A DNA stretch of 64,000 nt from Devosia sp. (GTDB taxonomy: Bacteria; Pseudomonadota; Alphaproteobacteria; Rhizobiales; Devosiaceae), in NCBI RefSeq assembly GCF_024707125.1, contig NZ_JANQAH010000008.1, forward strand, positions 62,001 through 126,000, written 5' to 3'. A model generated the notes under the pieces. The model saw only the letters and a program-made list of their open reading frames with translations, did no database searches and was not told the origin of the DNA. Position numbers and translations under genes: made by a program. This document shows, one piece after another, positions 9,177 to 17,932 of the stretch. Every line of letters starts with the position of its first letter. Positions within the stretch are counted from its first letter, which is position 1.

Positions 9177-9710
9177 TCAATACCCGCGCATGACCAGTCT
9201 GACACTCCTCCCGTTCTGAACATGAACCTTTTCGACAATCGGAAACTGCAAAAACACAACCTCGCTTGGGAGGTGGATCATCGCGATGACGTAATATTCG
9301 CCGTCCGCAACGCGGTCGAAGCTGAAGGATCCGCCCGAACTGGCGATCGTCGTCCGCATATATTCCCCATACCGCGGATCGGCATCCGGCATCTGGGCAC
9401 CACCCCATAGCGCGTATTTCCGCCCACGATAGATGGCCGCAATCCGCTCATCGGCATAAGCCGTCCGGGGCACGAGAAACACATCCGTGCCGACCGCACG
9501 CAACAGCTTGCCGCTGTTTTGGCGCACGAAGGCCTGCCCGCTGACCTTGGCCCGTCCCGTCGTCTTTATGAAGGCAGCTGCCTCAGGGTCGAACGAGGTC
9601 GTCAACACAACTGGTTCGCGCGTCGTCACGCACCCCGCGACCAAAGCCGCCAGAACCAGAACCACAACTATTCGGGCAATGGTGAGATGGTGGAGACGTG
9701 GCCCAGTCAT
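9177..9710 (-). CDS. Predicted lipoprotein of unknown function
   Basis: A 177-residue protein with a lipoprotein signal peptide: hydrophobic segment (residues about 11-25) ending in the lipobox LVAGC at about residue 27. The mature part is rich in beta-strand sequence (GQAFVRQNSGKL, FSFDRVADGEYYVIAM) and could form a carboxypeptidase-regulatory-like beta sandwich, but this is only a resemblance. A purine run GGGGG sits upstream of the ATG. No close neighbour on the same strand, so no operon context. Confidence 0.75.
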   Translation of the reverse strand: MTGPRLHHLTIARIVVVLVLAALVAGCVTTREPVVLTTSFDPEAAAFIKTTGRAKVSGQAFVRQNSGKLLRAVGTDVFLVPRTAYADERIAAIYRGRKYALWGGAQMPDADPRYGEYMRTTIASSGGSFSFDRVADGEYYVIAMIHLPSEVVFLQFPIVEKVHVQNGRSVRLVMRGY

Positions 9711-9874
9711 GAAAGCCCCCGCATTTCATGTTCACGTTATGTACTCACGCCAAGCTTATTGAGTCAAGCGGGTCGGCTCTCTCACCGAGGGCCGCTATCT
9801 GTTCGAGCGCAGGCGCCTCCGCTATGGTCGGAGGTGCGCCTCCTTGCTCTTTGCTCTCACGGTAAAGTCGACCC

Positions 9875-10267
9875 TTGCCCCCTACCCAGAAATTCCCGCT
9901 CCGCATCTTCATCCTGCTGACCGCGCTGCCCGCAATCGCCATCGGCGCCACGCTCTGGATCGTCTCGGACCTCGTGCCCGCCTGCACCATCGAGGAGCGC
10001 GAGCGCCTGACCTCGCCCGACCAACAATTCGACCTCGTGGTTTTTTCGCGCGACTGCGGCAATCACGAACCCAATACCCAGGCCGCTCTCGTGCCGCCGG
10101 GCGAGGAAGTTCCATTCGATGCTGCGAGCTTCTTCTCGGTCGGCGCCGATGCCGATCTTGCCGCGCAGTGGCTGGCGGCCGATTCCATAGAAATCGCCCG
10201 CCCCACCGGAGCCACCGTGTTCCGCGATGACGCCAGCGTTGCCGGCGTCACGGTCACCTACAAATAG
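9875..10267 (+). CDS. Small membrane-anchored hypothetical protein
   Basis: A 130-residue protein read from a TTG at 9875. Residues about 9-30 form a signal anchor (IFILLTALPAIAIGATLWIV). The rest is extracytoplasmic and has two Cys (in PACTIEER and SRDCGN) that could form a disulfide. FFSVGADADLAAQW and TVFRDDASVAGVTVTYK are likely beta strands. The start is uncertain because no ATG is available and the RBS is weak. It converges on the HdeD-like gene. I do not recognise the function. Confidence 0.6.
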   Translation: MPPTQKFPLRIFILLTALPAIAIGATLWIVSDLVPACTIEERERLTSPDQQFDLVVFSRDCGNHEPNTQAALVPPGEEVPFDAASFFSVGADADLAAQWLAADSIEIARPTGATVFRDDASVAGVTVTYK

Positions 10268-10270
10268 GCG

Positions 10271-10831
10271 TCAGGCCTTGCTGGCCTGGTAGAGCCGCCA
10301 GGCCCAGCCGAAAAGGCCAATGGCGAAGAACACCAGCAGAATGCCGCCAATGACCATGCCGACCGCCGCCGTCAGCACCGGGAAGAACAGGAAGACCAGC
10401 CCGAGCAGCACATAGGACACGCCCGACAACACCACCGGCCAGATGCGCGCATAACTGTCCCGTTCCCGCACCACTACCACGATCTGCATCACGCCCACGA
10501 ACAAGGCTGCCAGACCCACAATGGTGCCAAAGAAGGTCGCGGTGAAAATCGTCGCGATGAATGGCTGGATAAAGAACAAGATACCCAGGATCAGCGACGC
10601 CGCATTGGCGATGATGTCGAACCAATAATTGCCGCTCTTGCCGCCACCAAAGGTCAGGCTCCAGAGCCCCAGCGCACCGTCGACGATGAGCAGGATACCG
10701 CCGAACAGCACCAGCACCGTCAGCGCATCGCCCGGGAAAATGATCGCATAGAGTCCCGCCAGCAGCATCAACAGTCCGCGCAAGGCTGTCGCCGCCGCAA
10801 AGCGCCGCTTCGTCTGGGATGAAACCGTCAT
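10271..10831 (-). CDS. HdeD / DUF308 family membrane protein
   Basis: A 186-residue protein with six predicted membrane helices and the repeated small-residue pattern of DUF308/HdeD: LFGGILLIVDGALGLWSL in the first half and VLLGLVFLFFP ... VIGGILLVFFAIGLFG in the second. HdeD of enteric bacteria is linked to acid resistance; here only the fold is supported. The ATG at 10831 has GGAGG at a good distance, so it is preferred to an ATG 26 codons upstream. Confidence 0.85.
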   Translation of the reverse strand: MTVSSQTKRRFAAATALRGLLMLLAGLYAIIFPGDALTVLVLFGGILLIVDGALGLWSLTFGGGKSGNYWFDIIANAASLILGILFFIQPFIATIFTATFFGTIVGLAALFVGVMQIVVVVRERDSYARIWPVVLSGVSYVLLGLVFLFFPVLTAAVGMVIGGILLVFFAIGLFGWAWRLYQASKA

Positions 10832-11017
10832 TCTTGTGCCCTCCATCGGGCCGGAGAGGCCCGTCCAGCAGAAGAACTCTAGCGCCACCAATCCATTGGC
10901 GCCAGTCATGTGCCACTATAGTTTTTCTATACTGCCCCGAGCAAAATATGGATTGTGCCAATAGGCCCGCTGTGAAATGAGCGAGCTCCAATTGAGGCCG
11001 CCGCGGCGGTTGCTGAC

Positions 11018-12208
11018 ATGTCCCTACCCCTCCTCGCCCTATTCCTTGCCGCCTTCGCTTTCGGCACGGCCGAATTCGTCATTGCCGGCATTCTGCCTGA
11101 CGTTGCGGCGGGGCTTGATGTCTCTATTCCCGTGGCCGGCTACCTGATTTCGGGCTATGCGATCGGCATCGCCATCGGCGGCCCGCTCCTTGCCGTGGCG
11201 ACGAAGAAAATGACCCGCAAGGCGTTGATTCTGCTTCTGGGCGGCATCTTCATTCTCGGACAGGCCTTCTGCGCCCTCGCACCCAATTTCGAAATGCTGA
11301 TGCTGGCCCGCGTGCTGGTCTCGGTGGTCCACGGCACTTATTTCGGCATCGCCGCCATCGTCGCCGTCAGCATCGTCTCGCCAGACAAGCGCGGCTTTGC
11401 CGTGGCGCTGATTCTCTCGGGGCTCACCGTCTCCAATATTCTCGGCGTTCCCGGCGGCACCGCCATCGGCAATGCGCTGGGCTGGCGCGCCGCCTTCTGG
11501 GCCGTGGGCATCATCGGCCTGCTAGCGACACTGGCAGTTGCCATCTTCCTGCCGCGCAACGCCGCCTCGGAAACCACCTCCGGCAGCTTAATGCGCGAAT
11601 TCAAGGTGCTCGGCCGCCAGCAGATCGTGGCCTCGCTCTTCATCGTCATCCTGGTGATGATCGGCCAATATAGCCTTTTCACCTACATCACCCCGCTCCT
11701 GACCAATGTCACCGGCATCGAAACCGGCATCGTCCCGTGGGTGTTGCTGCTCTACGGCGTCGGCTCCACCATCGGCGTTTTCATCGGCGGCCGCCTTGCC
11801 GACTGGAAGCTCATGCCATCCCTGGTCGCCATCCTGGCGCTACAGGCGGTGATGTTCGTCACCATCCATTTCGTCAGCCCCTACCCGGTGGTCATGGCCA
11901 TCGCGACGATCCTATGGGGCGGCGTCAATTTCGCCTTTGGCTCGCCGGTTCAGTCGCGCGTCCTCGCCTGGGCCGCCGACGCACCAAACCTGGCATCCGC
12001 CCTCATTCCCACCGGCTTCAATATCGGCATCGCCATCGGCGCAATCTTCGGCGCCTACGTGATTGATTCTGGCCTCGGCTATGGTTTCCTGCCGCTCATC
12101 GGTGGTATTTCCTCGGCCCTCGCCGCGGCCATCGCCATCGGCTCGGGCCTCTGGGATCGCAGCACCGGCGCCATGCCGCCCGTTCCGGTCGCCGCCGCGG
12201 CCGAATAG
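11018..12208 (+). CDS. MFS transporter, DHA1 drug/arabinose efflux type
   Basis: A 396-residue, 12-helix transporter of the major facilitator superfamily. It opens LALFLAAFAFGTAEFVIAGIL, has the motif A-like loop (GPLLAVATKKMTRKALIL) between helices 2 and 3, and the HGTYFGIAAIVA stretch found in the AraJ/YdhP/YbjA group of sugar and drug exporters. It should export a small molecule by proton antiport; substrate unknown. A second member of the same group is encoded at about 24 kb. It starts close to a divergent HdeD-like gene. Confidence 0.88.
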   Translation: MSLPLLALFLAAFAFGTAEFVIAGILPDVAAGLDVSIPVAGYLISGYAIGIAIGGPLLAVATKKMTRKALILLLGGIFILGQAFCALAPNFEMLMLARVLVSVVHGTYFGIAAIVAVSIVSPDKRGFAVALILSGLTVSNILGVPGGTAIGNALGWRAAFWAVGIIGLLATLAVAIFLPRNAASETTSGSLMREFKVLGRQQIVASLFIVILVMIGQYSLFTYITPLLTNVTGIETGIVPWVLLLYGVGSTIGVFIGGRLADWKLMPSLVAILALQAVMFVTIHFVSPYPVVMAIATILWGGVNFAFGSPVQSRVLAWAADAPNLASALIPTGFNIGIAIGAIFGAYVIDSGLGYGFLPLIGGISSALAAAIAIGSGLWDRSTGAMPPVPVAAAAE

Positions 12209-12312
12209 GCCGTCCAAAAAACGTGATCACCGATCGCTACAATTGCAGCTTCTCTGTAAGAGAGCTTTGTATCTTTGGCCGCTAAGAGGGGCCGTAGCGG
12301 TCGGGTGCTCCA

Positions 12313-13461
12313 ATGGTCATCGACAATGCCACATTGCTGATCGGCATAGCGTTTTCGAGCGCATCGCTGCTGCTTGCCCTGCTTATTGGCTGGCTCAATG
12401 CCCGCACCGAAACCTATCTCGTCCTCGGCGCGGTAGGCATGGCGCTCATCGTTCTGGCCGTCATGCTCATGGGCTTCCGCAATGGCGCCTACGGCTTTGG
12501 CCAGCACCTCGTCCCCTATACGCTGATCCTGATCGGCTTCAGTTTCGTCTATGCAGGTGCCCGCCGTTTCCGGGATATCAAGGCCAGCATACGTCCCCCA
12601 ATCGTCGTCGGCGTGCTGTCGGTCGTGGCCATCGGCATTCCCTTCCTGATGGGCCTAACCGGCGTCGGCACGATCCTGCTCAATTCCCTTGCGGCGGCCA
12701 TCCTGGTGCTCTGCGCCATCGAACATTGGCGCAGCAAGGACCATCCGCACATCGCGCTGAACGCCAACGCGATTCTCTACTGCATCACCGCCCTCTCATT
12801 CCTCTGCTGCGCCCTTGTCCTTCTGAGCGAAGCGAGATGGGTCACGACCGAGCCGCCGAAGAACTGGGCCGAAGACTTCAATTCCATCATGTCGCTGGTG
12901 GGCTTGACCGGCATCGGCGCGCTGACCCTGACGCTGCACTATGCACGCGCCGCCCATCGCCACCACACCGAAGCCAATACCGATTCTCTGACCGGCGTTC
13001 TCAATCGCCGCGCCCTCTTCGACCGTTTTGGGGGATCAAAGCAGTCCGGCGCCACTGCCGTGCTGATGTTCGACCTCGATCACTTCAAGCAGGTGAATGA
13101 CCGCTTCGGACATGCCCAGGGCGACCGCGTTCTCCAGCGCTTTGCCGATGTCCTGCGGCAGGAATTGCGCCGCGACGACGTCGCCTCGCGTATCGGCGGC
13201 GAGGAATTCTGCGTCGTCCTCAACGACATCGATCAGGAAATGGCGAAAACGATCGCCGAACGCATCCGCAAGGCCTTCGCCGATCTTGCCCTCGCCATCG
13301 ACGACCAGGGCCTCATCGCCACCGTCAGCATTGGTCTCGCCATCCCGACGATCGAGGAGGACTTTTCCGCCCTCCTCAACCGCGCCGACGCGGCCCTCTA
13401 CCAGGCCAAGAATGGCGGCCGAAACCAGGTCCGACTCGCCCCCTTGCGCCTCGTCGCTTAA
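12313..13461 (+). CDS. Membrane-bound diguanylate cyclase (GGDEF)
   Basis: A 382-residue protein with about six or seven N-terminal membrane helices (residues 1-215) and a GGDEF domain (about 225-380). The domain starts TDSLTGVLNRRALFDR, has the metal-binding FDLDHFKQVND and an intact catalytic GGEEF at residues 295-299. An RxxD inhibitory site (RRDD) lies at the proper distance before it, so the enzyme should make cyclic di-GMP and be subject to product inhibition. The membrane part is a sensor of unknown ligand. It ends 3 bases before the stop of the convergent YqeY gene. Confidence 0.92.
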   Translation: MVIDNATLLIGIAFSSASLLLALLIGWLNARTETYLVLGAVGMALIVLAVMLMGFRNGAYGFGQHLVPYTLILIGFSFVYAGARRFRDIKASIRPPIVVGVLSVVAIGIPFLMGLTGVGTILLNSLAAAILVLCAIEHWRSKDHPHIALNANAILYCITALSFLCCALVLLSEARWVTTEPPKNWAEDFNSIMSLVGLTGIGALTLTLHYARAAHRHHTEANTDSLTGVLNRRALFDRFGGSKQSGATAVLMFDLDHFKQVNDRFGHAQGDRVLQRFADVLRQELRRDDVASRIGGEEFCVVLNDIDQEMAKTIAERIRKAFADLALAIDDQGLIATVSIGLAIPTIEEDFSALLNRADAALYQAKNGGRNQVRLAPLRLVA

Positions 13462-13464
13462 GCC

Positions 13465-13923
13465 TTAGCCCTTGGCGGCCAGCGCGTTCCGCACCTGCCC
13501 GCTCACTTTGCCGAAGTCGATCCGACCCGGATAGTTGACCTTCAGCGCCGCGATAACCTTGCCCATGTCCTTGGGGCCTTCGGCTCCGCTCGACACGATG
13601 GCGGCCTCGATAGCGGCAGAAACCTCTTCCTCGCTCAGCGGCTTGGGCAGGAATTCGTTGAGAATATCGATCTCTTCTTTTTCCACCGTAGCGAGATCAG
13701 CACGCCCGGCTTGCGCATAGATCGCAAAGCTCTCTTCGCGCTGCTTCACCATCTTCTGGATGATCGCCAAAACTTCATCATTCGTGGCCGGCCCTTTGCC
13801 GTCGCCGCGATTGGCAATATCGCGGTCCGTGATGGCCGCATTGATGGCGCGCAAGGTCGCGGTTCTCCGCTGGTCGCGGGCCTTGAGGGCAGTTTTCAGG
13901 CCTTCGCTGATCGTTTCGCGCAT
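13465..13923 (-). CDS. GatB/YqeY domain protein
   Basis: A 152-residue YqeY-like protein related to the tRNA-binding tail of GatB/GatE. Key segments are KARDQRRTATLRAINAAI, KMVKQREESFAIYAQAGR and PKDMGKVIAALKVNYPGRIDFGKVS. Its true role is not known, although it often sits near dnaG/rpoD/carA in alphaproteobacteria, as here. The ATG at 13923 has AAGGAG 9 bases upstream; an ATG 8 codons earlier lies before that RBS and is rejected. It is divergent from carA. Confidence 0.9.
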   Translation of the reverse strand: MRETISEGLKTALKARDQRRTATLRAINAAITDRDIANRGDGKGPATNDEVLAIIQKMVKQREESFAIYAQAGRADLATVEKEEIDILNEFLPKPLSEEEVSAAIEAAIVSSGAEGPKDMGKVIAALKVNYPGRIDFGKVSGQVRNALAAKG

Positions 13924-14110
13924 CTTTGTGTGCTCCTTGCCATGCAATTTGTTGTCCCCATATAGGCATGAAACGCTGGACGCGCCACTTGCGCTCTGCC
14001 GCGTGGCCTTCTAAGAGGAGGCCTCAACCGACATACCTCGCACCCCCTTGTAGCGGCTTCTCGCCGCTTCCTTGGCGCGCGACCCGACGAACCAAGCATG
14101 GAGACCGACC

Positions 14111-15316
14111 GTGACCGGCTGGCAGCAATCCCCCGCGACCGCAGTTCTTATTCTGGCTGACGGCACGCGCCTTGAGGGCCATGGCATCGGTGCAGTCGGC
14201 CACGCCGCCGGAGAGGTCTGCTTCAACACCGCCATGACCGGCTATCAGGAAGTCCTCACCGACCCATCCTACGCTGGCCAAATCATCACCTTCACGTTCC
14301 CCCATATCGGCAATGTCGGCACCAACGACGAAGATATCGAAACGGTGAACATGGCCGCCCTTTCGGGTGTGCGCGGCGTCGTGCTCAAGGCCGACATCAC
14401 CAATCCGTCGAACTATCGCGCCGCCGAAAAGCTCGACGCCTGGCTCAAGAAGCGCAACATCATCGGCATCGCCGGTATCGACACCCGCGCCCTGACCGCG
14501 CTCATCCGTGAAAACGGTATGCCCAACGGCGTCATCGCCCACGAGCCGACCGGCCATTTCGACGAAGGTTCCATCAAGGCCGAACTGACCGCCTTCCCGG
14601 GCCTTGAAGGTCTCGACCTCGCCAAGGAAGTCACCACGGCCCAGACCTATCATTGGGACCAGACGAGCTGGCAGTGGAACAAGGGTTACGGCAAGGTCGA
14701 AAACCCGGACTTCCACGTCGTCGCCATCGACTACGGCGCCAAGCGCAATATCCTGCGCTGCCTTTCCGATCAGGGCGCCAAGGTCACGGTCGTGCCCGCC
14801 ACCGCCTCGGCGGCCGACGTTCTCGCGCATAACCCCGACGCCATCTTCCTCTCCAACGGCCCTGGCGATCCGGCCGCGACCGGCAAATATGCCGTCCCGA
14901 CGATCCAGAAGCTGATGGAAACCGGCAAGCCCATGTTCGGCATCTGCCTTGGCCACCAGCTCCTCGGCCTCGCCCTAGGCGGCACCACCAGCAAGATGCA
15001 TCAGGGCCACCATGGCGCCAATCATCCGGTGAAGGACTTGACCACGGGCAAGGTGGAAATCACCTCGATGAACCATGGTTTCGCCGTGGACGCCGAAAAC
15101 CTGCCCGCCGGCGTCACCCAGACCCATATCTCGCTCTTTGACGGCTCCAACGCCGGCCTCGCCGTGGACGGCAAGCCGATCTTCTCGGTGCAGTACCACC
15201 CCGAAGCCAGCCCCGGACCGCAGGACAGCCACTACCTCTTCACGCGCTTCCTCAATCTGGTGCGCAAGGAAAAGGGCATTGCCGAATGGCCCGAGCACAA
15301 GGCGCCTGCGGCATAA
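14111..15316 (+). CDS. carA: Carbamoyl-phosphate synthase small subunit (glutaminase)
   Basis: CarA releases ammonia from glutamine and passes it to CarB for carbamoyl phosphate, the entry to arginine and pyrimidines. The protein (401 residues) has the N-terminal CarA domain (GYQEVLTDPSYAGQI) and a class-I glutaminase domain with nucleophile C279 in GICLGHQLLG and the His/Glu of YHPEASPGP. No ATG fits; the GTG at 14111 has GGAG 7 bases upstream and gives a normal length. A TTG 13 codons earlier is possible. azlC starts immediately after the stop. carB is 18.8 kb away. Confidence 0.95.
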   Translation: MTGWQQSPATAVLILADGTRLEGHGIGAVGHAAGEVCFNTAMTGYQEVLTDPSYAGQIITFTFPHIGNVGTNDEDIETVNMAALSGVRGVVLKADITNPSNYRAAEKLDAWLKKRNIIGIAGIDTRALTALIRENGMPNGVIAHEPTGHFDEGSIKAELTAFPGLEGLDLAKEVTTAQTYHWDQTSWQWNKGYGKVENPDFHVVAIDYGAKRNILRCLSDQGAKVTVVPATASAADVLAHNPDAIFLSNGPGDPAATGKYAVPTIQKLMETGKPMFGICLGHQLLGLALGGTTSKMHQGHHGANHPVKDLTTGKVEITSMNHGFAVDAENLPAGVTQTHISLFDGSNAGLAVDGKPIFSVQYHPEASPGPQDSHYLFTRFLNLVRKEKGIAEWPEHKAPAA

Positions 15317-16033
15317 ATGAACCGCAACGAGATCGTTGAAGGCCTGAAGGGCGGCGCCGTCGTGGCGCTGTCCTCTGCCTCTTTCGCAGTGCTCTTCGGC
15401 GCCGTCGCCGTCGACAACGGCCTCAACCTTCCCGAAGTGGCGCTGATGTCCGCCACCGTCTATGCCGGCGCCAGCCAACTCGTCGGCATCGAGCTCTTTG
15501 GCCAGCACGTCGCCGCCTGGCTAGTCGTGCTCTCCATCTTCGCGGTTAATTTCCGCCACGTCCTCTATTCGGCAGCGCTCACCCGCTACCTCACACATTT
15601 CTCGCTGGGCCAGAAGCTCCTCGCCTTCTTCGTGCTCATCGATCCCCAATTTGCCGAAACGGTGCGCCGCGCCGAAAGCGGCAAGACCATCACGCTCGAA
15701 TGGTATCTCGCCTTCGCCGCAACCATCTACGTGCCCTGGCTGACCTTCAGCATTGTCGGCGCCGCCTTTGGCGCGATGATCGGCGATCCGCGCGTCTGGG
15801 CCATCGACGTGCTGCTACCGCTCTATTTCCTCGGCATCGTCGTCGGCTTCCGCCGCAAGCCCAACTTCTACCCGGTAGTACTCGCCAGCTTCATCGGCTC
15901 GATCCTGGGCTACCAGCTTGTCGGCTCGCCCTGGCATGTCAGCATCGGTGCCGCCTTTGGCGTCCTCGTCGCCGCACTGCTGCCCCTGTCGCCTCCGCCC
16001 GGCACAAAGACCGCGAAGGCCGGCCACTCATGA
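15317..16033 (+). CDS. azlC: AzlC-family branched-chain amino acid exporter, large subunit
   Basis: A 238-residue membrane protein with about seven helices. SFAVLFGAVAVDNGLN, YAGASQLVGIELF, NFRHVLYSAAL and DPQFAETVRR are characteristic of AzlC. With the small subunit AzlD it should export branched-chain or related amino acids across the inner membrane. The ATG follows the carA stop with no gap (TAAATG), which suggests translational coupling, and its stop overlaps the azlD start. Confidence 0.92.
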   Translation: MNRNEIVEGLKGGAVVALSSASFAVLFGAVAVDNGLNLPEVALMSATVYAGASQLVGIELFGQHVAAWLVVLSIFAVNFRHVLYSAALTRYLTHFSLGQKLLAFFVLIDPQFAETVRRAESGKTITLEWYLAFAATIYVPWLTFSIVGAAFGAMIGDPRVWAIDVLLPLYFLGIVVGFRRKPNFYPVVLASFIGSILGYQLVGSPWHVSIGAAFGVLVAALLPLSPPPGTKTAKAGHS

Positions 16034-16344
16034 ACTTTGCGCTCGATCCTGCAACCGCCTGGCTGATCATCGCTGCGGCCGCCGCCACCTATCTGACGCG
16101 CATCGGCGGCTACGTGCTCATCACCCGCATGAGCAGCATTCCGCCGCGCCTCGAAGCCGCGCTCAATGCCGTCCCAGCCGCCGTGCTGACCACCCTCTGC
16201 GCCCCCGCCTTCTTCAATGGCGGCCTCGACATAAAGATCGCCATGCTGGTGGCGCTGGTCGTGAGCCTGAAATATCCCGGCCTGATCATGCTGGCCGCCG
16301 GCTGGGCCACCGCCATGCTCTGCCGCCACGCCTTCGGGCTTTAG
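16030..16344 (+). CDS. azlD: AzlD-family branched-chain amino acid exporter, small subunit
   Basis: A 104-residue protein with three or four helices; ATYLTRIGGYVL at the N-terminus and ALNAVPAAVLTTLCAP in the middle are the usual AzlD features. The start codon overlaps the azlC stop by four bases (ATGA), the normal gene pair arrangement. The stop overlaps the convergent glycosyltransferase stop, so transcripts from both sides meet with no terminator between. Confidence 0.92.
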   Translation: MNFALDPATAWLIIAAAAATYLTRIGGYVLITRMSSIPPRLEAALNAVPAAVLTTLCAPAFFNGGLDIKIAMLVALVVSLKYPGLIMLAAGWATAMLCRHAFGL

Positions 16345-17876
16345 GCCCTTCGCTCGGACCGGCTGGTGGTGACGACCACATTGGGCAAGGCGCAAACCTC
16401 AAATCCCTTGTCCCGCGCCAGGATGCAGAAAGCCTCCGCATCGAGGTGATACTTGTAGGGTTCGGCCGCGAAGCGCGCGCCAGCCTCAATGACCGGCTTA
16501 GTCACGAGCAGCAAATCCGCCCCCGTAGAGGTCAGCGGCGCGATATTGAGGTAGCGGAAGAACCGCAACGAAAACGGATCACGCGACGCGATGGGCGGAA
16601 CCACGCCATGCCGTTTGACCGCCCGATAGAGCCGCTTGAACACGTCCACATGGTAGAGGAAGCTGCTCTCATTGCGCTCGCTGCCGTCGTCGCCATGCAC
16701 ATTGACGCCAACAACGGGCCGCTGCGCCGCAACCATCAACCGGAACGCGTCCGCCGGGATCGCCGTCAGCCGGCCATCGGCAACGACCACCGCGTCATGC
16801 CCCTGCCCCGCAGCCAGCATCTGATTATGCCGTTCGGCCTCGCCAGCCTCGGCTCGATGCACCTCGACGCTAAAACCAAACGCGGCAAGTTTTCCTGAAA
16901 TCTCCTGCGCGCCGCCCGTGGCAAAGAGACCAACGGCCAGCCTGTCCTTGGGATAGTCGACCCCCGCCAGCGCAGCAGCAAAGCGCCCGCCATCGCCCTC
17001 AGTCAAATCCACCGCAAGATAGAGCCGCGGCAATTCATCCGGCAGCACAAAATCCTGCACATCATAGTCGAGCGTCGGCCGCGCAAACGTCGTCCGGGCA
17101 ATCTCGCCCGCTGTTTGCTTGCGCCAGGCCCACTGCACCTGGTTGGGAATCTTCCAGAATGCCGGTCCCTTGTAGGGAATGGGCATGAACCACGAATTGC
17201 GCCACAGATGCGAAACCAGCGTCGGCTGGTTCTGCCCGACCACCCGGAACTGCTTGGCCAGCAGATCGCAGTAAGAGTCGGGCGTCGGGTATTTCCGCCC
17301 ATCTCCAGCCAGCGGCGACCAATAGCTCGGCGGCAGCGCGTCCGGCCGCTCTTCCCGCGGAATTGTCAGCGCCACGCCATTGACGAAACGCGGCCCGGTT
17401 GCGTCCACCACGTCATTGCACATGCAGCGCGCCATGGCCTCCATGCACCGCTGCCAGAACACATGCCCAGGCACAGAGCCCATAAAGGCATTGCACAGCG
17501 ACATCGGCAGGCCGCGATAGCTCTCGTTGTCCTCAACATGCTTCACCGGCTCGGCACCGACAAAACACTCTGTCCGCCCGATCAGTTCATCGATCTTGCG
17601 CTTGGGCAGCACGTCGAGATCAGCGTAGACGCCGCCGATCTTATGGAGCACGAAAAACCGAAAGGTATCGGCGCGGTAGATGCCCGACGGATAGAGATCA
17701 AACGTCGCCAGATGCTCCGGATAGTGCTCTTCCACCAGCGCTCGGATATCCGCATCGTCCCAAAGCCGCAGCTCCCAATCAGGATGGCTCTTTTCCCATT
17801 CGCTCCAAACCTGCTGGGCGAACTTCGTCAGCGTCTTCGTCTTCCAGGTGAAGTGAAGAATTTTGGGAATAGTCAT
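16341..17876 (-). CDS. Glycosyltransferase with GT32-type N-terminal domain and extra C-terminal domain
   Basis: A 511-residue cytoplasmic protein. Residues 1-240 are a sugar-binding DXD glycosyltransferase of the OCH1/GT32 type: PKILHFTWK, YRADTFRFFVL and the nucleotide-sugar motif ADLDVL. The second half (about 280-505) has VAAQRPVVGVNVHGDD, ESSFLYHVDVFKR and EPYKYHLDAEAFC, which look like a degenerate GT-A domain of the Anp1 kind, so this may be a fusion. It probably adds a sugar to a polysaccharide or lipid, but no cell-surface gene cluster surrounds it. An ATG at 17876 is used; a GTG five codons earlier is possible. Confidence 0.75.
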   Translation of the reverse strand: MTIPKILHFTWKTKTLTKFAQQVWSEWEKSHPDWELRLWDDADIRALVEEHYPEHLATFDLYPSGIYRADTFRFFVLHKIGGVYADLDVLPKRKIDELIGRTECFVGAEPVKHVEDNESYRGLPMSLCNAFMGSVPGHVFWQRCMEAMARCMCNDVVDATGPRFVNGVALTIPREERPDALPPSYWSPLAGDGRKYPTPDSYCDLLAKQFRVVGQNQPTLVSHLWRNSWFMPIPYKGPAFWKIPNQVQWAWRKQTAGEIARTTFARPTLDYDVQDFVLPDELPRLYLAVDLTEGDGGRFAAALAGVDYPKDRLAVGLFATGGAQEISGKLAAFGFSVEVHRAEAGEAERHNQMLAAGQGHDAVVVADGRLTAIPADAFRLMVAAQRPVVGVNVHGDDGSERNESSFLYHVDVFKRLYRAVKRHGVVPPIASRDPFSLRFFRYLNIAPLTSTGADLLLVTKPVIEAGARFAAEPYKYHLDAEAFCILARDKGFEVCALPNVVVTTSRSERRA

Positions 17877-17932
17877 GAAAGGCTCGGGCACATTGCAGTG
17901 CCCTCGCTTCTAGTGGCCTTCCCGGCAAAAAC

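Noticed and set aside
11010..11025. CTGACATGTCC at the MFS gene start, resembling the array palindrome
   Set aside because: Only the left half matches and it overlaps the start codon; no promoter behind it.
14052..14068. Small hairpin AGCGGC-TTCTC-GCCGCT before carA as pyrimidine attenuator
   Set aside because: No T run, no leader peptide and no PyrR-type site; chance pairing in GC-rich DNA is likely.
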